Position numbers and translations under genes: made by a program
Notes under the pieces: generated by a model
Database searches by the model: none
What the model saw: only the letters and a program-made list of their open reading frames with translations
Told to the model about the DNA's origin: nothing
In this document: positions 42,953 through 50,247 of the stretch, piece after piece
Numbering within the stretch: position 1 is the stretch's first letter
Layout: each line of letters starts with the position of its first letter
NCBI GenBank assembly: GCA_017448845.1
Contig: JAFSKT010000015.1
Span: 1 to 50,842 of the forward strand
Direction: 5' to 3'
Length of the DNA stretch: 50,842 bases
Origin: Lachnospiraceae bacterium
GTDB taxonomy: Bacteria; Bacillota; Clostridia; Lachnospirales; Lachnospiraceae

Positions 42953-43957
42953 TTAATTTAAGGCGTTTATAAAGGCTTCGTTGAACTTATTATCCTGTAT
43001 CCGCCTGAAATAAGATGCTGTGGTACTTGTCTCTAAGTGTCCTGCAAACGTCTTTACGGTTTCGAGAGGCACTCCGCTGTCAAGCAGGGCCGATATGGCA
43101 TATCTTCTACTATCGTGGGAAGAATGCTCCCTTATGCCGGCCTTATCACAATATCTTTTTATCCAGCTATTATACTTGCTGGTATCTATCGTGTTGCCGG
43201 CATTGTTTGTTACCACATACTCACATCCATTAGAAAGACCTTTAAGGATGTTTAAAGCCATTACAGCATTTTCGGTAAGAGGGAGAATGCGGTTAGCCTC
43301 TTTCTTCTTTCCTTTTGTCCTTGGTAGTTCCTTAGGACGCTTTACCTCTCTTCCAAGGGCTTCATCATATGCCTTACGATAGACAATGCTCCTATGAATA
43401 TATAAAGTGCCTGCCTCTTCGTTATAATCACTCCAATGAAGGGCTTTTAGTTCGCCTTTCCCATTGCCTACGAGATGAAGAGAAAAGTCGCTCCATAGCG
43501 CTACAGTGATTTCTTTAACGTCTGTTTTTGAGAAATCCGTGCCTTCCAGATAGTTCTGCCAATCCTGAATATTGTGGTCTGTCGTTTCGGAAGGTCTTAA
43601 GGTCTTTCTCTCGGCTATCCACTCAGGGTAAAGGTCCTCTAACGAATAGGTCGTTTGCTGTTCCTCTCGCTTCGTGTAGTAGTCGAAGAGTTTTTGTAGC
43701 AGTACGTCCCTGTCTTTGGCGAAAATCTTGTCTTTTCTAGGCGAGACTTTGGTTTGCTACATACCTCTCTTCTCATTGAACTTGATGACGTGGTGGTGGT
43801 TGAGTCCTATGAATTTTTCAAGGTTCTTTTTTAGCATTTCAGTGGTTACTGTAACGCTTACCGAGTCAAGAGTATCATTTTTCAAGAGAGACTGCAATGA
43901 ATTAATAGTGTTGGATAACGATTTGTTGATAGAATTGTTGTTTGTGCCTTTTTTCAT
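42953..43957 (-). pseudogene. Tyrosine integrase of element 2, inactivated
   Basis: The frame starts at 43957 (MKKGTNNNSINKSLSNTI...) and meets an in-frame TAG at 43759-43757, where neighbouring sequence suggests Gln. It continues in the same frame (QTKVSPRKDKIFAKDRDVLLQKLF) to 42953. The core-binding domain and catalytic end are recognisable (ELKALHWSDY, HSSHDSRRYAISALL, FAGHLETSTTASYF with Tyr). About 90 residues expected between WSDFSLHLVGNGKG and ELKALHW are missing, including the first catalytic Arg region. With both lesions it cannot work alone. Confidence 0.85.
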
Positions 43958-44136
43958 ATTGTTTAATGCTTAAGCGCATTGCCACTATGGCAAAGACGGC
44001 ATCCTGCCTTTCAAGTGGATGCCTAATAATATGATAGAAAACAGAACATATTTTCGCTTTTGCCTCATAATTAATAAAATTTTATATTTCACTAAAAATA
44101 CTCGTAACGCCGGTATATTTAAAGAGCAGAACTCCT
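43958..44136. other. Intergenic region beyond the element 2 integrase
   Basis: AT-rich, no ORF. Contains the upstream region of the dead integrase; nothing else recognised. Confidence 0.4.
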
Positions 44137-44270
44137 TGAATATCCCACCGTGATCAGATATCCCAACGTAACCGAGTGGAAAAGGAGTTGGTCGAGGAAA
44201 TACTGCAGATCTATACCACTCACCCCGGAATAGATATAGACGGAATACTTAACAGGATGAAACAGCATGA
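44137..44270 (+). pseudogene. C-terminal fragment of an unknown protein
   Basis: A frame open after a TGA encodes HRDQISQRNRVEKELVEEIL followed by QIYTTHPGIDIDGILNRMKQHE and a stop. Looks like the helical tail of a larger protein; no start or ribosome binding site. A second frame (44268-44422, MNNGTNGLSVSFSEIMADL...) overlaps its end but runs into a terminator hairpin. Confidence 0.35.
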
Positions 44271-44380
44271 ATAATGGCACCAATGGCTTATCAGTAAGCT
44301 TTTCAGAAATAATGGCGGACCTTGACCTTCCTGATGAAAGGACCCACGGCGAGCAGTATGAGATCGTCTCAGTCGTCTTT

Positions 44381-44412
44381 GAGGAACCCCCCGATGGAGG
44401 GTTCCTCGATTT
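44381..44412 (+). terminator. Terminator
   Basis: GAGGAACCC (44381-44389) pairs with GGGTTCCTC (44399-44407), followed by GATTTTT. It belongs to the plus-strand remnant upstream. Confidence 0.75.
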
Positions 44413-44431
44413 TTGGAGGTAAATAGTTTAA

Positions 44432-45538
44432 TCATGCATCCATCTTTACCTTAAGTTTCATCGTGTACTTTGCGGCTTCATTTCCGGTGCCGAATGTTGC
44501 TGTTATCTTTGCTGTTCCGTTTTTCAGCACGGAAATATTACCCTGATCATCCACGGTCGCAACGTCTTCATTGGAGGATGAGAAGGAAGTGGGGGATGCT
44601 TCCGTTCCTGAGATAAACTCGTTTGCAGAAACTGTTCTGCCTGGAGACATCCGCATTTTCTTCCTGATGACAGGCTTATCAGCCGTAAAGGAGTATGTTC
44701 CGGTTTCTTCCCCGTTACTGTCATAACCCGTAACAGTGATTTCTCCGGCCTTTTTGACCTTTACGATTCCCTTGGAATTTACTATGGCACTGCCTTTCGG
44801 TGACACCTTATACTTAACGGTACTATCCGGGAAATAGGAAGAAATATCCAGCTTTTGCTTAACAACGGCATTATTTGACGACACGCCGTCTTTTACGGGC
44901 ATTTCCCCTGGGGCATTCCCGCCGGGGTGCATTTCATCGTCCGGTCTTTCTGGCGGGATATCATTGCCTGATATATCATCGTTTTCAGGTATCCTGGGAG
45001 GAAGACCGTTTTCAGAAGGCATTCCGAAGTGGGGCCTCATATTCCCGTCAGGTTTTTCCGGGGGTGCGCCGTTATGTGAAACTGAATCGCCATCCGGTCT
45101 TTCCGGGGGTGTTTCGTCACGAGGTGGTAAGCCATTATTTCCCTCAGGTTTTTCGGGCGGTGTGCCATTGCCGGAAAGAGATCCTTCTTCCGGCCTTTTA
45201 GGGGGTGTTCCATTTCCGGGGCGCGAGTTATCCTTTCCTCCATTAACTCCCGGAGGACAGCCGATTTCCGGCATATTTCCCTCATTCCCCTCCTGCATTT
45301 CCGGCGGTTCCATATCTCCGGGCATCATCCCATCGTTCCCGTCCGGTTTTTCAGGGGGAGTTCCGAAATTGTTATCCATCACCCTCTCAGTACCCGGATT
45401 TCCCATCGTAGGGGATCCGGATTCTGAAGGGAACGCCTGCTCCTGCATACCCGGTTCTGCGAATGCAGGCAATGCGTTTGATATTACGAGAACTCCTGAC
45501 AATAAGGTTATAATGATTTTTCTTCTGATCCGTTTCAT
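44432..45538 (-). CDS. Secreted Pro/Gly-rich repeat protein with Ig-like C-terminal domains
   Basis: ATG 45538 follows GAAGGAGG and starts a signal peptide (MKRIRRKIIITLLSGVLVISNALPAFA). Residues about 30-225 are imperfect 12-20-residue repeats of the type NGTPPEKPEGN / MPGDMEPPEM, rich in Pro, Gly, Asn and Glu and unlikely to fold. About 230-368 form one or two bacterial Ig-like domains (VSPKGSAIVNSKGIVKVKKAGEITVTGYD; SSNEDVATVDDQGNISVLKNGTAKITATFG). Secreted, probably associated with the wall or a polymer; function unknown. Repeat-rich DNA makes length variation likely. Confidence 0.8.
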   Translation of the reverse strand: MKRIRRKIIITLLSGVLVISNALPAFAEPGMQEQAFPSESGSPTMGNPGTERVMDNNFGTPPEKPDGNDGMMPGDMEPPEMQEGNEGNMPEIGCPPGVNGGKDNSRPGNGTPPKRPEEGSLSGNGTPPEKPEGNNGLPPRDETPPERPDGDSVSHNGAPPEKPDGNMRPHFGMPSENGLPPRIPENDDISGNDIPPERPDDEMHPGGNAPGEMPVKDGVSSNNAVVKQKLDISSYFPDSTVKYKVSPKGSAIVNSKGIVKVKKAGEITVTGYDSNGEETGTYSFTADKPVIRKKMRMSPGRTVSANEFISGTEASPTSFSSSNEDVATVDDQGNISVLKNGTAKITATFGTGNEAAKYTMKLKVKMDA

Positions 45539-45623
45539 AAAAGCCTCCTTCAATCGTTTTTTTCTTATGGTCTTTAATACGGATCCCGGGAATTAAATTT
45601 TGGGGTAGGATGAATATTTTTGA

Positions 45624-45629
45624 TATAAT
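45624..45629 (+). promoter_or_regulatory. Extended -10 of the chimeric def gene (leaderless arrangement)
   Basis: TGA-TATAAT ends at 45629; the ATG is at 45636, so transcription should begin on the start codon. No convincing -35 and no Shine-Dalgarno. Confidence 0.6.
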
Positions 45630-45635
45630 GAAGAC

Positions 45636-46028
45636 ATGAGTTTATTTGTAATAGGAGACCTTCATATTCATTTTGGATCATCTCTGAAGGCTACGGAACA
45701 GCTGAAAGGTAAAGTGTGGAAAAACCACGAGGAAATATTCCGTAAAAACTGTGAGAAGATGATCCGGGTCAGGAAGAGGATCATCATTGTATCACTTGGT
45801 TTTGTGGATATGATCATGGTTAATCCCGTGATCATTCAGAAGTCACAGCCCTATGATACAGAGGAAGGCTGCCTCTCGCTGCAGGGAGTTAGAAAGACCA
45901 AGCGCTTCCGGAAGATAAAAGTCAGGTATCATGATGAATCTTTTAAGGATCAAACCCAGGAATTTGAAGGGTATGTGGCTCAGATAATACAGCATGAGTG
46001 CGACCACCTTGAAGGGATTATCATATGA
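45636..46028 (+). pseudogene. Chimera: metallophosphoesterase N-terminus joined to peptide deformylase C-terminus
   Basis: Residues 1 to about 44 (MSLFVIGDLHIHFGSSLKATEQLKGKVW...) match the start of calcineurin-like phosphoesterases, GDLHxHF being metal motif I. From about residue 45 (RVRKRIIIVSLGFVDMIMVNPVII) the protein is the rest of a clostridial peptide deformylase: EGCLSL (metal Cys) and QHECDHLEGIII (metal His pair). Deformylase motif I (GxGxAA) is missing, and the phosphoesterase has lost all but its first motif. A deletion joining two genes in frame explains this. It inherits a promoter that starts on the AUG. Neither activity is expected. Confidence 0.8.
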
Positions 46029-46114
46029 CACCGGGACAGATGGAGTGGAGCAGGACATGGGATGAGCTTGTCGGCGTAATGAAGGCAAGCGAAGAGGCAA
46101 ATAGCAGATACTGA
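46025..46114 (+). CDS. Very small ORF after the def chimera
   Basis: ATG 46025 overlaps the def stop (ATATGA) and encodes 29 residues (MTPGQMEWSRTWDELVGVMK...). No family; could be translated by coupling or be a remnant. Confidence 0.2.
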   Translation: MTPGQMEWSRTWDELVGVMKASEEANSRY

Positions 46115-46144
46115 ACTGCGGATTTGATACAGGGGAGCAGAGCA

Positions 46145-46615
46145 ATGATTAACGAGAAAGTAAAGAACTGGCTTGATGGGAAAGGCTTCGGTGACAGGCT
46201 TACTGAGCATAAGGAAACCATTGATACCGTGGAACATGCCGCTCAGCAGATAGGGTGCACAGAGGCAGAAATAGCAAAGACGCTTTCTTTTATTGTTGAT
46301 GGAAAGCCGGTAATTGTTGTAATGGCCGGAGACGGCAGGGTGAACAGTTCAAAGTTCAAGGCACAGTTTCATACGAAACCCAGTATGATAGCAAGAGACC
46401 AGGTAGAAGATCTGACAGGATTCCCACCCGGCGGGGTATGTCCTTTCGGTATCCTGTAAGGCGTTCCAATCTGGCTCGATATCTCAATGAAAAGATTTGA
46501 GTATATCCACCCGGCAGGAGGAAACGAATACACCTCTGTAAAACTGACTCCTTTAGAACTGGAAGCAGCATCCGGGGCTTTGGGATGGTGTGATGTGTGT
46601 AAGGGATGGATATAA
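46145..46615 (+). pseudogene. YbaK/ProX-type aminoacyl-tRNA deacylase with a premature stop
   Basis: ATG 46145 follows GGGGAGCAGAGCA. The 156-codon frame matches the YbaK/EbsC editing family, which hydrolyses mischarged tRNA: INEKVKNWLDGKGFGDRLTEH, TLSFIVDGKPVIVVMAGDGRVNSSKFKAQF, FPPGGVCPFGI, then VPIWLDISMKRFEYIHPAGG and the end VKLTPLELEAASGALGWCDVCKGW. An in-frame TAA at 46457-46459, in the GI[L*]GVPI segment, splits it after 104 residues. The reading frame is otherwise undamaged, so inactivation looks recent. Confidence 0.85.
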
Positions 46616-46637
46616 GATGATAGAGCTGCCAGGGGGG

Positions 46638-46742
46638 TTGACATTTTTTCATCATTATCCTAATGTACAGGATTATTTTAACAGCGTATACCGCGTTCTT
46701 CGTCCCGGAGGCAGATTAATACTTCGTGACATGTTTCTTTAA
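46638..46742 (+). pseudogene. Fragment of a class I SAM-dependent methyltransferase
   Basis: The frame reads LTFFHHYPNVQDYFNSVYRVLRPGGRLILRDMFL, the motif post-I to post-II segment of Methyltransf_11 proteins (FHHYPNPxxxxxxxRVLRPGGRLIL). Everything before and after is absent. Its end overlaps the end of the convergent Crp gene. Confidence 0.7.
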
Positions 46743-47387
46743 TTTGAAATGATTAAGATGGTATTCAATGATTCCCTCGTTCTGCATTTTAGACAGTTCT
46801 TTGGACATATTGGTCCGCTCCAGATTAAGGTAGTCTGCAAGCTGCTGCCTGCTGAAAGGAATATCGAATTCTGTAGAGCGTTCCCTTAAGGAAACGGAAT
46901 TCAGGTAGGATAGGATCCTTCCCCGGCAACTCTTGGGAGATGTATGGAAGCTTCTGCCGGAGAGATGGAGATTTTTCCGGGAAGATGCCATAAGCAGGTT
47001 TTTCAAGAACTTAGCTCTCCAGGATTCTGTGGAAGATCCCTTGAAGATATTTTTTATACTAAGGAATAGTATCCGGCAGCTTTCATTTGCCCGTACATCC
47101 ACCAGCATTATTTCATCAGGGAGAAGAGCGTAGGTTTCAGCAAAAACCTGTCCTATTCCAACCATACTGAGAATCGTTCTGTTTCCCCACATATCGTTGC
47201 TCTCAATTGTGACGCTGCCGGACATTACTATACCCATGCATTCAATGACATCACCGGAATGCATAATATATGAATTTTTTCTGAATGTCTTTTCGTGAGA
47301 ACCGAGCCCGGAAAGACATTTTTCGATTTCCCTATCAGTCATCCCGCCGAAGACAGGGCATTTATCAATAATTCGGTACTTATCCAT
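46716..47387 (-). CDS. Crp/Fnr-family transcriptional regulator
   Basis: Start ATG 47387 (MDKYRIIDKCPVFGGMTDRE) follows AAGGTGAAAATA; 223 residues. The cyclic-nucleotide-binding-like beta roll (about 15-125) reads KTFRKNSYIMHSGDVIECMGIVMSGSVTI. A dimer helix and HTH_Crp domain (about 150-215, PFSRQQLADYLNLERTNMSKELSKMQNEGII) follow. No Fnr-type cysteine cluster is obvious, so the signal is unknown. Divergent from two ferredoxin genes (112-nt gap), which are the likely targets; such regulators often respond to redox or oxygen signals. The last residues lie opposite the methyltransferase fragment. Confidence 0.9.
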   Translation of the reverse strand: MDKYRIIDKCPVFGGMTDREIEKCLSGLGSHEKTFRKNSYIMHSGDVIECMGIVMSGSVTIESNDMWGNRTILSMVGIGQVFAETYALLPDEIMLVDVRANESCRILFLSIKNIFKGSSTESWRAKFLKNLLMASSRKNLHLSGRSFHTSPKSCRGRILSYLNSVSLRERSTEFDIPFSRQQLADYLNLERTNMSKELSKMQNEGIIEYHLNHFKLKKHVTKY

Positions 47388-47499
47388 TATTTTCACCTTC
47401 TTTGAAAGATGTGGTTCAAACAACATACTTTTAAGATGAAGTATACTATCATTTTTTCAGAAGGACAAGAACGGTAAGACTTTTACAGGAGGAACGGTG

Positions 47500-48228
47500 A
47501 TGATAAGGAAGATAATCCATATAGATGAAGAGAAGTGTAATGGGTGCGGGATTTGTGCCAATGCCTGTCACGAAGGAGCGATAGACATGGTAAATGGCAA
47601 GGCAAAGCTTGTAAGGGAAAATTTCTGTGACGGTTTCGGGGACTGTCTGCCGGGATGCCCGACGGGAGCCATCACCTTTGAGGAAAGGGAGGCTCCTCAA
47701 TATGACGAGAAAGCTGTAGAGGAGGCAAAGAGAAAGAAGATGATGAATGAAATGGAGAGTCATGCAGCCGGGCAGGGATGCCCGGGATCGAGGTTTATGG
47801 AGCTTAAAAGAAATGAAGAAGCTGAAAATGATACTGTACAGCAACAGTCGGGCGTAAGGTCGGTGTCAAGATTGAATCAGTGGCCATGCCAGATAAAGCT
47901 TCTTCCAACAGAAGCGCCTTTTTATGACGGGGCTAAGCTCCTGATCGCGGCAGATTGTACAGCATATGCCTATGCAAATATGCATGAAGATTTCATGAAA
48001 GGGAAGATAACCCTTATTGGATGTCCCAAGCTGGATGATGTGGATTATACTGATAAGCTGACAGAGATCATTTCAAAGAATGATATAAAGAGTGTTACTG
48101 TTGTCAGAATGGAAGTTCCCTGTTGCGGAGGGCTCCAGAGGGCAGTTGAAAATGCCCTGAAGGACAGTGGTAAGTTTATACCATGGCAGATAGTGACTAT
48201 CTCACGGGATGGAAGGATATTGGACTAA
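47500..48228 (+). CDS. 4Fe-4S ferredoxin-domain protein (two clusters plus C-terminal domain)
   Basis: ATG 47500 is preceded by AGGAGGAACGGTG; 242 residues. Two 4Fe-4S motifs lie at the N-terminus: CNGCGICANACHEGAI and, less regular, CDGFGDCLPGCPTGAI (about residues 15-60). The C-terminal domain (about 125-242) has conserved-looking cysteines (AADCTAYAYANMHEDF, LIGCPKLDD, VPCCGGLQ), as in ATP-binding or hydrogenase-linked ferredoxin proteins of anaerobes. Cytoplasmic electron carrier. Divergent Crp regulator upstream, small ferredoxin gene 25 nt downstream. Confidence 0.9.
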   Translation: MIRKIIHIDEEKCNGCGICANACHEGAIDMVNGKAKLVRENFCDGFGDCLPGCPTGAITFEEREAPQYDEKAVEEAKRKKMMNEMESHAAGQGCPGSRFMELKRNEEAENDTVQQQSGVRSVSRLNQWPCQIKLLPTEAPFYDGAKLLIAADCTAYAYANMHEDFMKGKITLIGCPKLDDVDYTDKLTEIISKNDIKSVTVVRMEVPCCGGLQRAVENALKDSGKFIPWQIVTISRDGRILD

Positions 48229-48253
48229 TCTCTCAAAAAGGAAGGAGGCGTTT

Positions 48254-48439
48254 ATGAAGTACGTGGTTAATGAAGGATGCATTGGATGCGGGCTTTGTGA
48301 GGGAACCTGTCCGGCGGTGTTTTCCATGACAGATTCAGGTGTGGCGGCAGCCATCCCTGACGATGTTCCGGACGGCGAGCTTGAAAATGCAGAGACTGCA
48401 AAGAACGGCTGCCCTGTGGGAGCTATTGAAGAGGCGTAG
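48254..48439 (+). CDS. Small 4Fe-4S ferredoxin
   Basis: GGAAGGAGG before ATG 48254; 61 residues. The N-terminal CIGCGLCEGTCP supplies three-plus-one cysteines and a distant Cys (NGCPVGAIEEA) completes the cluster, as in single-cluster ferredoxins of the Fer4_13 type. It would carry electrons, possibly for the upstream multi-domain protein. Cotranscribed with it. Confidence 0.9.
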   Translation: MKYVVNEGCIGCGLCEGTCPAVFSMTDSGVAAAIPDDVPDGELENAETAKNGCPVGAIEEA

Positions 48440-48701
48440 TGGAATGCATATGTATCTGTTTTCTTTTTCCTTTGCTCTTAAAATGACATGCATACTCTGT
48501 ATCAGCCTGATTATTATAGCACGGAAGCGGCATCTATCAGTATATGATACGGAGATCTGATAGAATCAGGGATTTCAGACAAAGTATCTGCACGTTTGTG
48601 TGTCCTATTTCATTCTAATCTTTAAGTTATGTATAGATGTATTTTTGAAGAATTCATATATGGCAAATGCTCCAAAACCCTTAAGTTATTCATATAACTG
48701 G
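48440..48701. other. Intergenic region, no gene seen
   Basis: No ORF with start signals. It contains a short dyad CTGATAGAATCAG near 48556; nothing else recognised. The promoter of the PIN toxin begins at 48702. Confidence 0.4.
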
Positions 48702-48730
48702 TTGACGGATTTGGCGGTATTATATATAAT
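48702..48730 (+). promoter_or_regulatory. PIN toxin promoter (leaderless arrangement)
   Basis: TTGACG (48702-48707), 17 nt, TATAAT (48725-48730). The ATG begins seven bases after the -10 box, the expected start point of transcription. No Shine-Dalgarno. Confidence 0.8.
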
Positions 48731-48736
48731 ACCAAT

Positions 48737-49156
48737 ATGAAGATAGTGATTGACACAAACGTATTAGTATCGGGACTGCAGAGCGATATGGGGTATTCCC
48801 ACAAGCTTCTGGAAATGCTTCCAAGCAATGAATTTGATGTTTGTATTTCCGTCCCGCTTATACTGGAATATGAGGAGCAGCTGAAGAAACACCTGCCTCC
48901 TGAAATATTCACAGAAGAGGATATTGATGATTTTATCGATTACATTTGCAGAATTGCAAAAAAAACACCTATCTTCTACCTGTGGAGACCTCATTTGAAG
49001 GATCCATTTGATGATCATGTTTTAGAACTGGCGCTCGCATCACAGAGTACCTATATCGTTACATTTAATAAAAGAGACTTCCGGGGAACAGAGCAATACG
49101 GAATCCATATAGTGAATCCCGGAGAGTTTATACGGCTATTAGAAGAAAGGCGGTGA
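48737..49156 (+). CDS. PIN-domain toxin (COG1569 type)
   Basis: 139 residues. PIN ribonucleases use clustered acidic residues: VIDTNVLVSGL (first Asp), ILEYEEQL (Glu), DPFDDHVLELAL (Asp pair) and TFNKRDF (last Asp), all present. It would cleave RNA unless bound by the RHH antitoxin encoded 4 nt downstream. Promoter perfectly positioned for a leaderless mRNA. Located at the right edge of element 2, about 390 nt from the attachment core, where it would help keep the element. Confidence 0.9.
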   Translation: MKIVIDTNVLVSGLQSDMGYSHKLLEMLPSNEFDVCISVPLILEYEEQLKKHLPPEIFTEEDIDDFIDYICRIAKKTPIFYLWRPHLKDPFDDHVLELALASQSTYIVTFNKRDFRGTEQYGIHIVNPGEFIRLLEERR

Positions 49157-49160
49157 GATT

Positions 49161-49400
49161 ATGGCTACATTAAGTGTCAGACTACCGAATTCCATCCACG
49201 ATGCAGTTAAATCTTTCGCACGTGAGGATGACGTATCGATCAATCAATTTATTACCTCTGCTGTCATAGAGAAGCTTACGGCTCTTGATACAGCAAAATA
49301 CATTGAAAATCGTGGATCAACGGCGAGTAGAGATAAGTACATGAGCGTGCTTAAAAAGGCACCGCATGTGAGACCGCGGGAAGATGATGTAATAAACTGA
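49161..49400 (+). CDS. Ribbon-helix-helix (HicB/Arc-type) antitoxin
   Basis: 79 residues: ATLSVRLPNSIHDAVKSFAREDDVSINQFITSAVIEKLTAL is a typical RHH DNA-binding domain, followed by a tail (about 45-79) that probably wraps the toxin. GGCGGTGAGATT precedes the ATG. Pairs with the PIN toxin upstream; such pairs repress their own promoter. Confidence 0.88.
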   Translation: MATLSVRLPNSIHDAVKSFAREDDVSINQFITSAVIEKLTALDTAKYIENRGSTASRDKYMSVLKKAPHVRPREDDVIN

Positions 49401-49465
49401 TTCTCTCACACCGCCGGAGACCGCAAAGCGCAATCGCATAATACTATTACGGTAGAGCGAAAGAC

Positions 49466-49488
49466 TGCGTGAATGGGTGCGTGAATGA
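49466..49488. repeat. Paired TGCGTGAA repeats, candidate integrase arm sites (element 2 right end)
   Basis: TGCGTGAAT at 49466 and TGCGTGAATGA at 49478, 12 nt apart, same layout as at 42753-42775. Confidence 0.6.
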
Positions 49489-49545
49489 CAAAAATGACGG
49501 CTCGGAAACCCTGTATTCTCCTTTCTTTTCGGGCTGACGGAACAA

Positions 49546-49565
49546 TTCGAATCCCGTCTGTCGCT
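49546..49565 (+). repeat. Attachment core 3 (right end of element 2)
   Basis: Third exact copy of the tRNA-Gly 3' end. The sequence after it is the probable original downstream flank of the tRNA. Confidence 0.9.
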
Positions 49566-49579
49566 CTTTTTCTTTGGTG

Positions 49580-49610
49580 GCGGAAACCCTGATTTTACTG
49601 GGGTTTCCGC
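49580..49610. terminator. Terminator beyond attachment core 3, probably the original tRNA-Gly terminator
   Basis: GCGGAAACCC (49580-49589) and GGGTTTCCGC (49601-49610) form a perfect 10-bp stem 14 nt after the core, followed by a short T-rich tail. Confidence 0.75.
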
Positions 49611-49845
49611 TGCTTTCATGTTTCGATAATACCTGTTATTTTTGGTTAAGTTGAGGCCGTTTTTGGTTAAGTAAAATTCAAGCAGGATCTGAAGCTCCAG
49701 GGCATACGCCGGCATGTAACTTGGCCGAGATGCTTCATGCCTGCGGGCTTACCTATTCTATTCCCCCATCGGCCAGCATACTGTTTTGTGTTGTATACAT
49801 TTCAATAATCTCCGGGAGGTTGTCATTTACGGTATCGAATTCCAA
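49611..49845. other. Non-coding or decayed region
   Basis: No complete ORF. TTTTTGGTTAAGT occurs twice, at 49639 and 49660, 21 nt apart. The rest looks like degraded coding DNA that I cannot assign. Confidence 0.35.
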
Positions 49846-50139
49846 ATGATGATCCCGGCACCAAGAGACAGCCTTGGAATGACCCAGGAGGAACTTGCTG
49901 AAGCATTATTCGTAGAGAAGTCAACGATTTCATATTATGAGAATGATAAGAAGGAGATGAGAGCTAGCGGACTGGCAGAGATGGCCAGAGTGCTTCAGAC
50001 TACACCGAACTATCTACTCGGTTATACCTATAGTGACGATGATTTCTTATCTGAGGCACTGTCTTTGCTGGAGGGGATTAAGGATGAAACGATTAAAAAA
50101 GTATTGTTGGCACAGATAAAAGCTGCTTCTGCTTTGTGA
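49846..50139 (+). pseudogene. XRE-family regulator with damaged N-terminus
   Basis: From LGMTQEELAEALFVEKSTISYYENDKKEMRASGLAEMARVLQTTPNYLLGYT the HTH is normal. The first helix usually reads ERLKELRKSLGMTQ, whereas here it is MMIPAPRDSLGMTQ, and no ribosome binding site lies near ATG 49846. The C-terminal tail (about 65-97) is short and helical. Either a pseudogene or a variant starting further up at 49786. Confidence 0.5.
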
Positions 50140-50213
50140 AAAATAGGTATCGGGAGACCGGTACATTTTCTTTTGTCTAGCACTTCTATGATAAGGTGAG
50201 AAGAATATAAGAA

Positions 50214-50238
50214 GGGCCTGCGGGAAATCCGCAGGCCC
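50214..50238. terminator. Bidirectional terminator downstream of hsp20
   Basis: GGGCCTGCGG (50214-50223) and CCGCAGGCCC (50229-50238) form a perfect 10-bp stem with a 5-nt loop; T-rich on both sides. Confidence 0.85.
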
Positions 50239-50247
50239 ATTTTAACG

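Noticed and set aside
43015..43740. Several plus-strand ORFs opposite the element 2 integrase
   Set aside because: Antisense shadows; the minus strand reads as a recognisable tyrosine recombinase.
44268..44422. Small ORF MNNGTNGLSVSFSEIMADL...
   Set aside because: Its last third is the terminator hairpin (44381-44407), so it is probably a decayed 3' remnant rather than a gene.
48339..48560. ORF overlapping the small ferredoxin in another frame
   Set aside because: Shadow of the ferredoxin gene; no start signals of its own.
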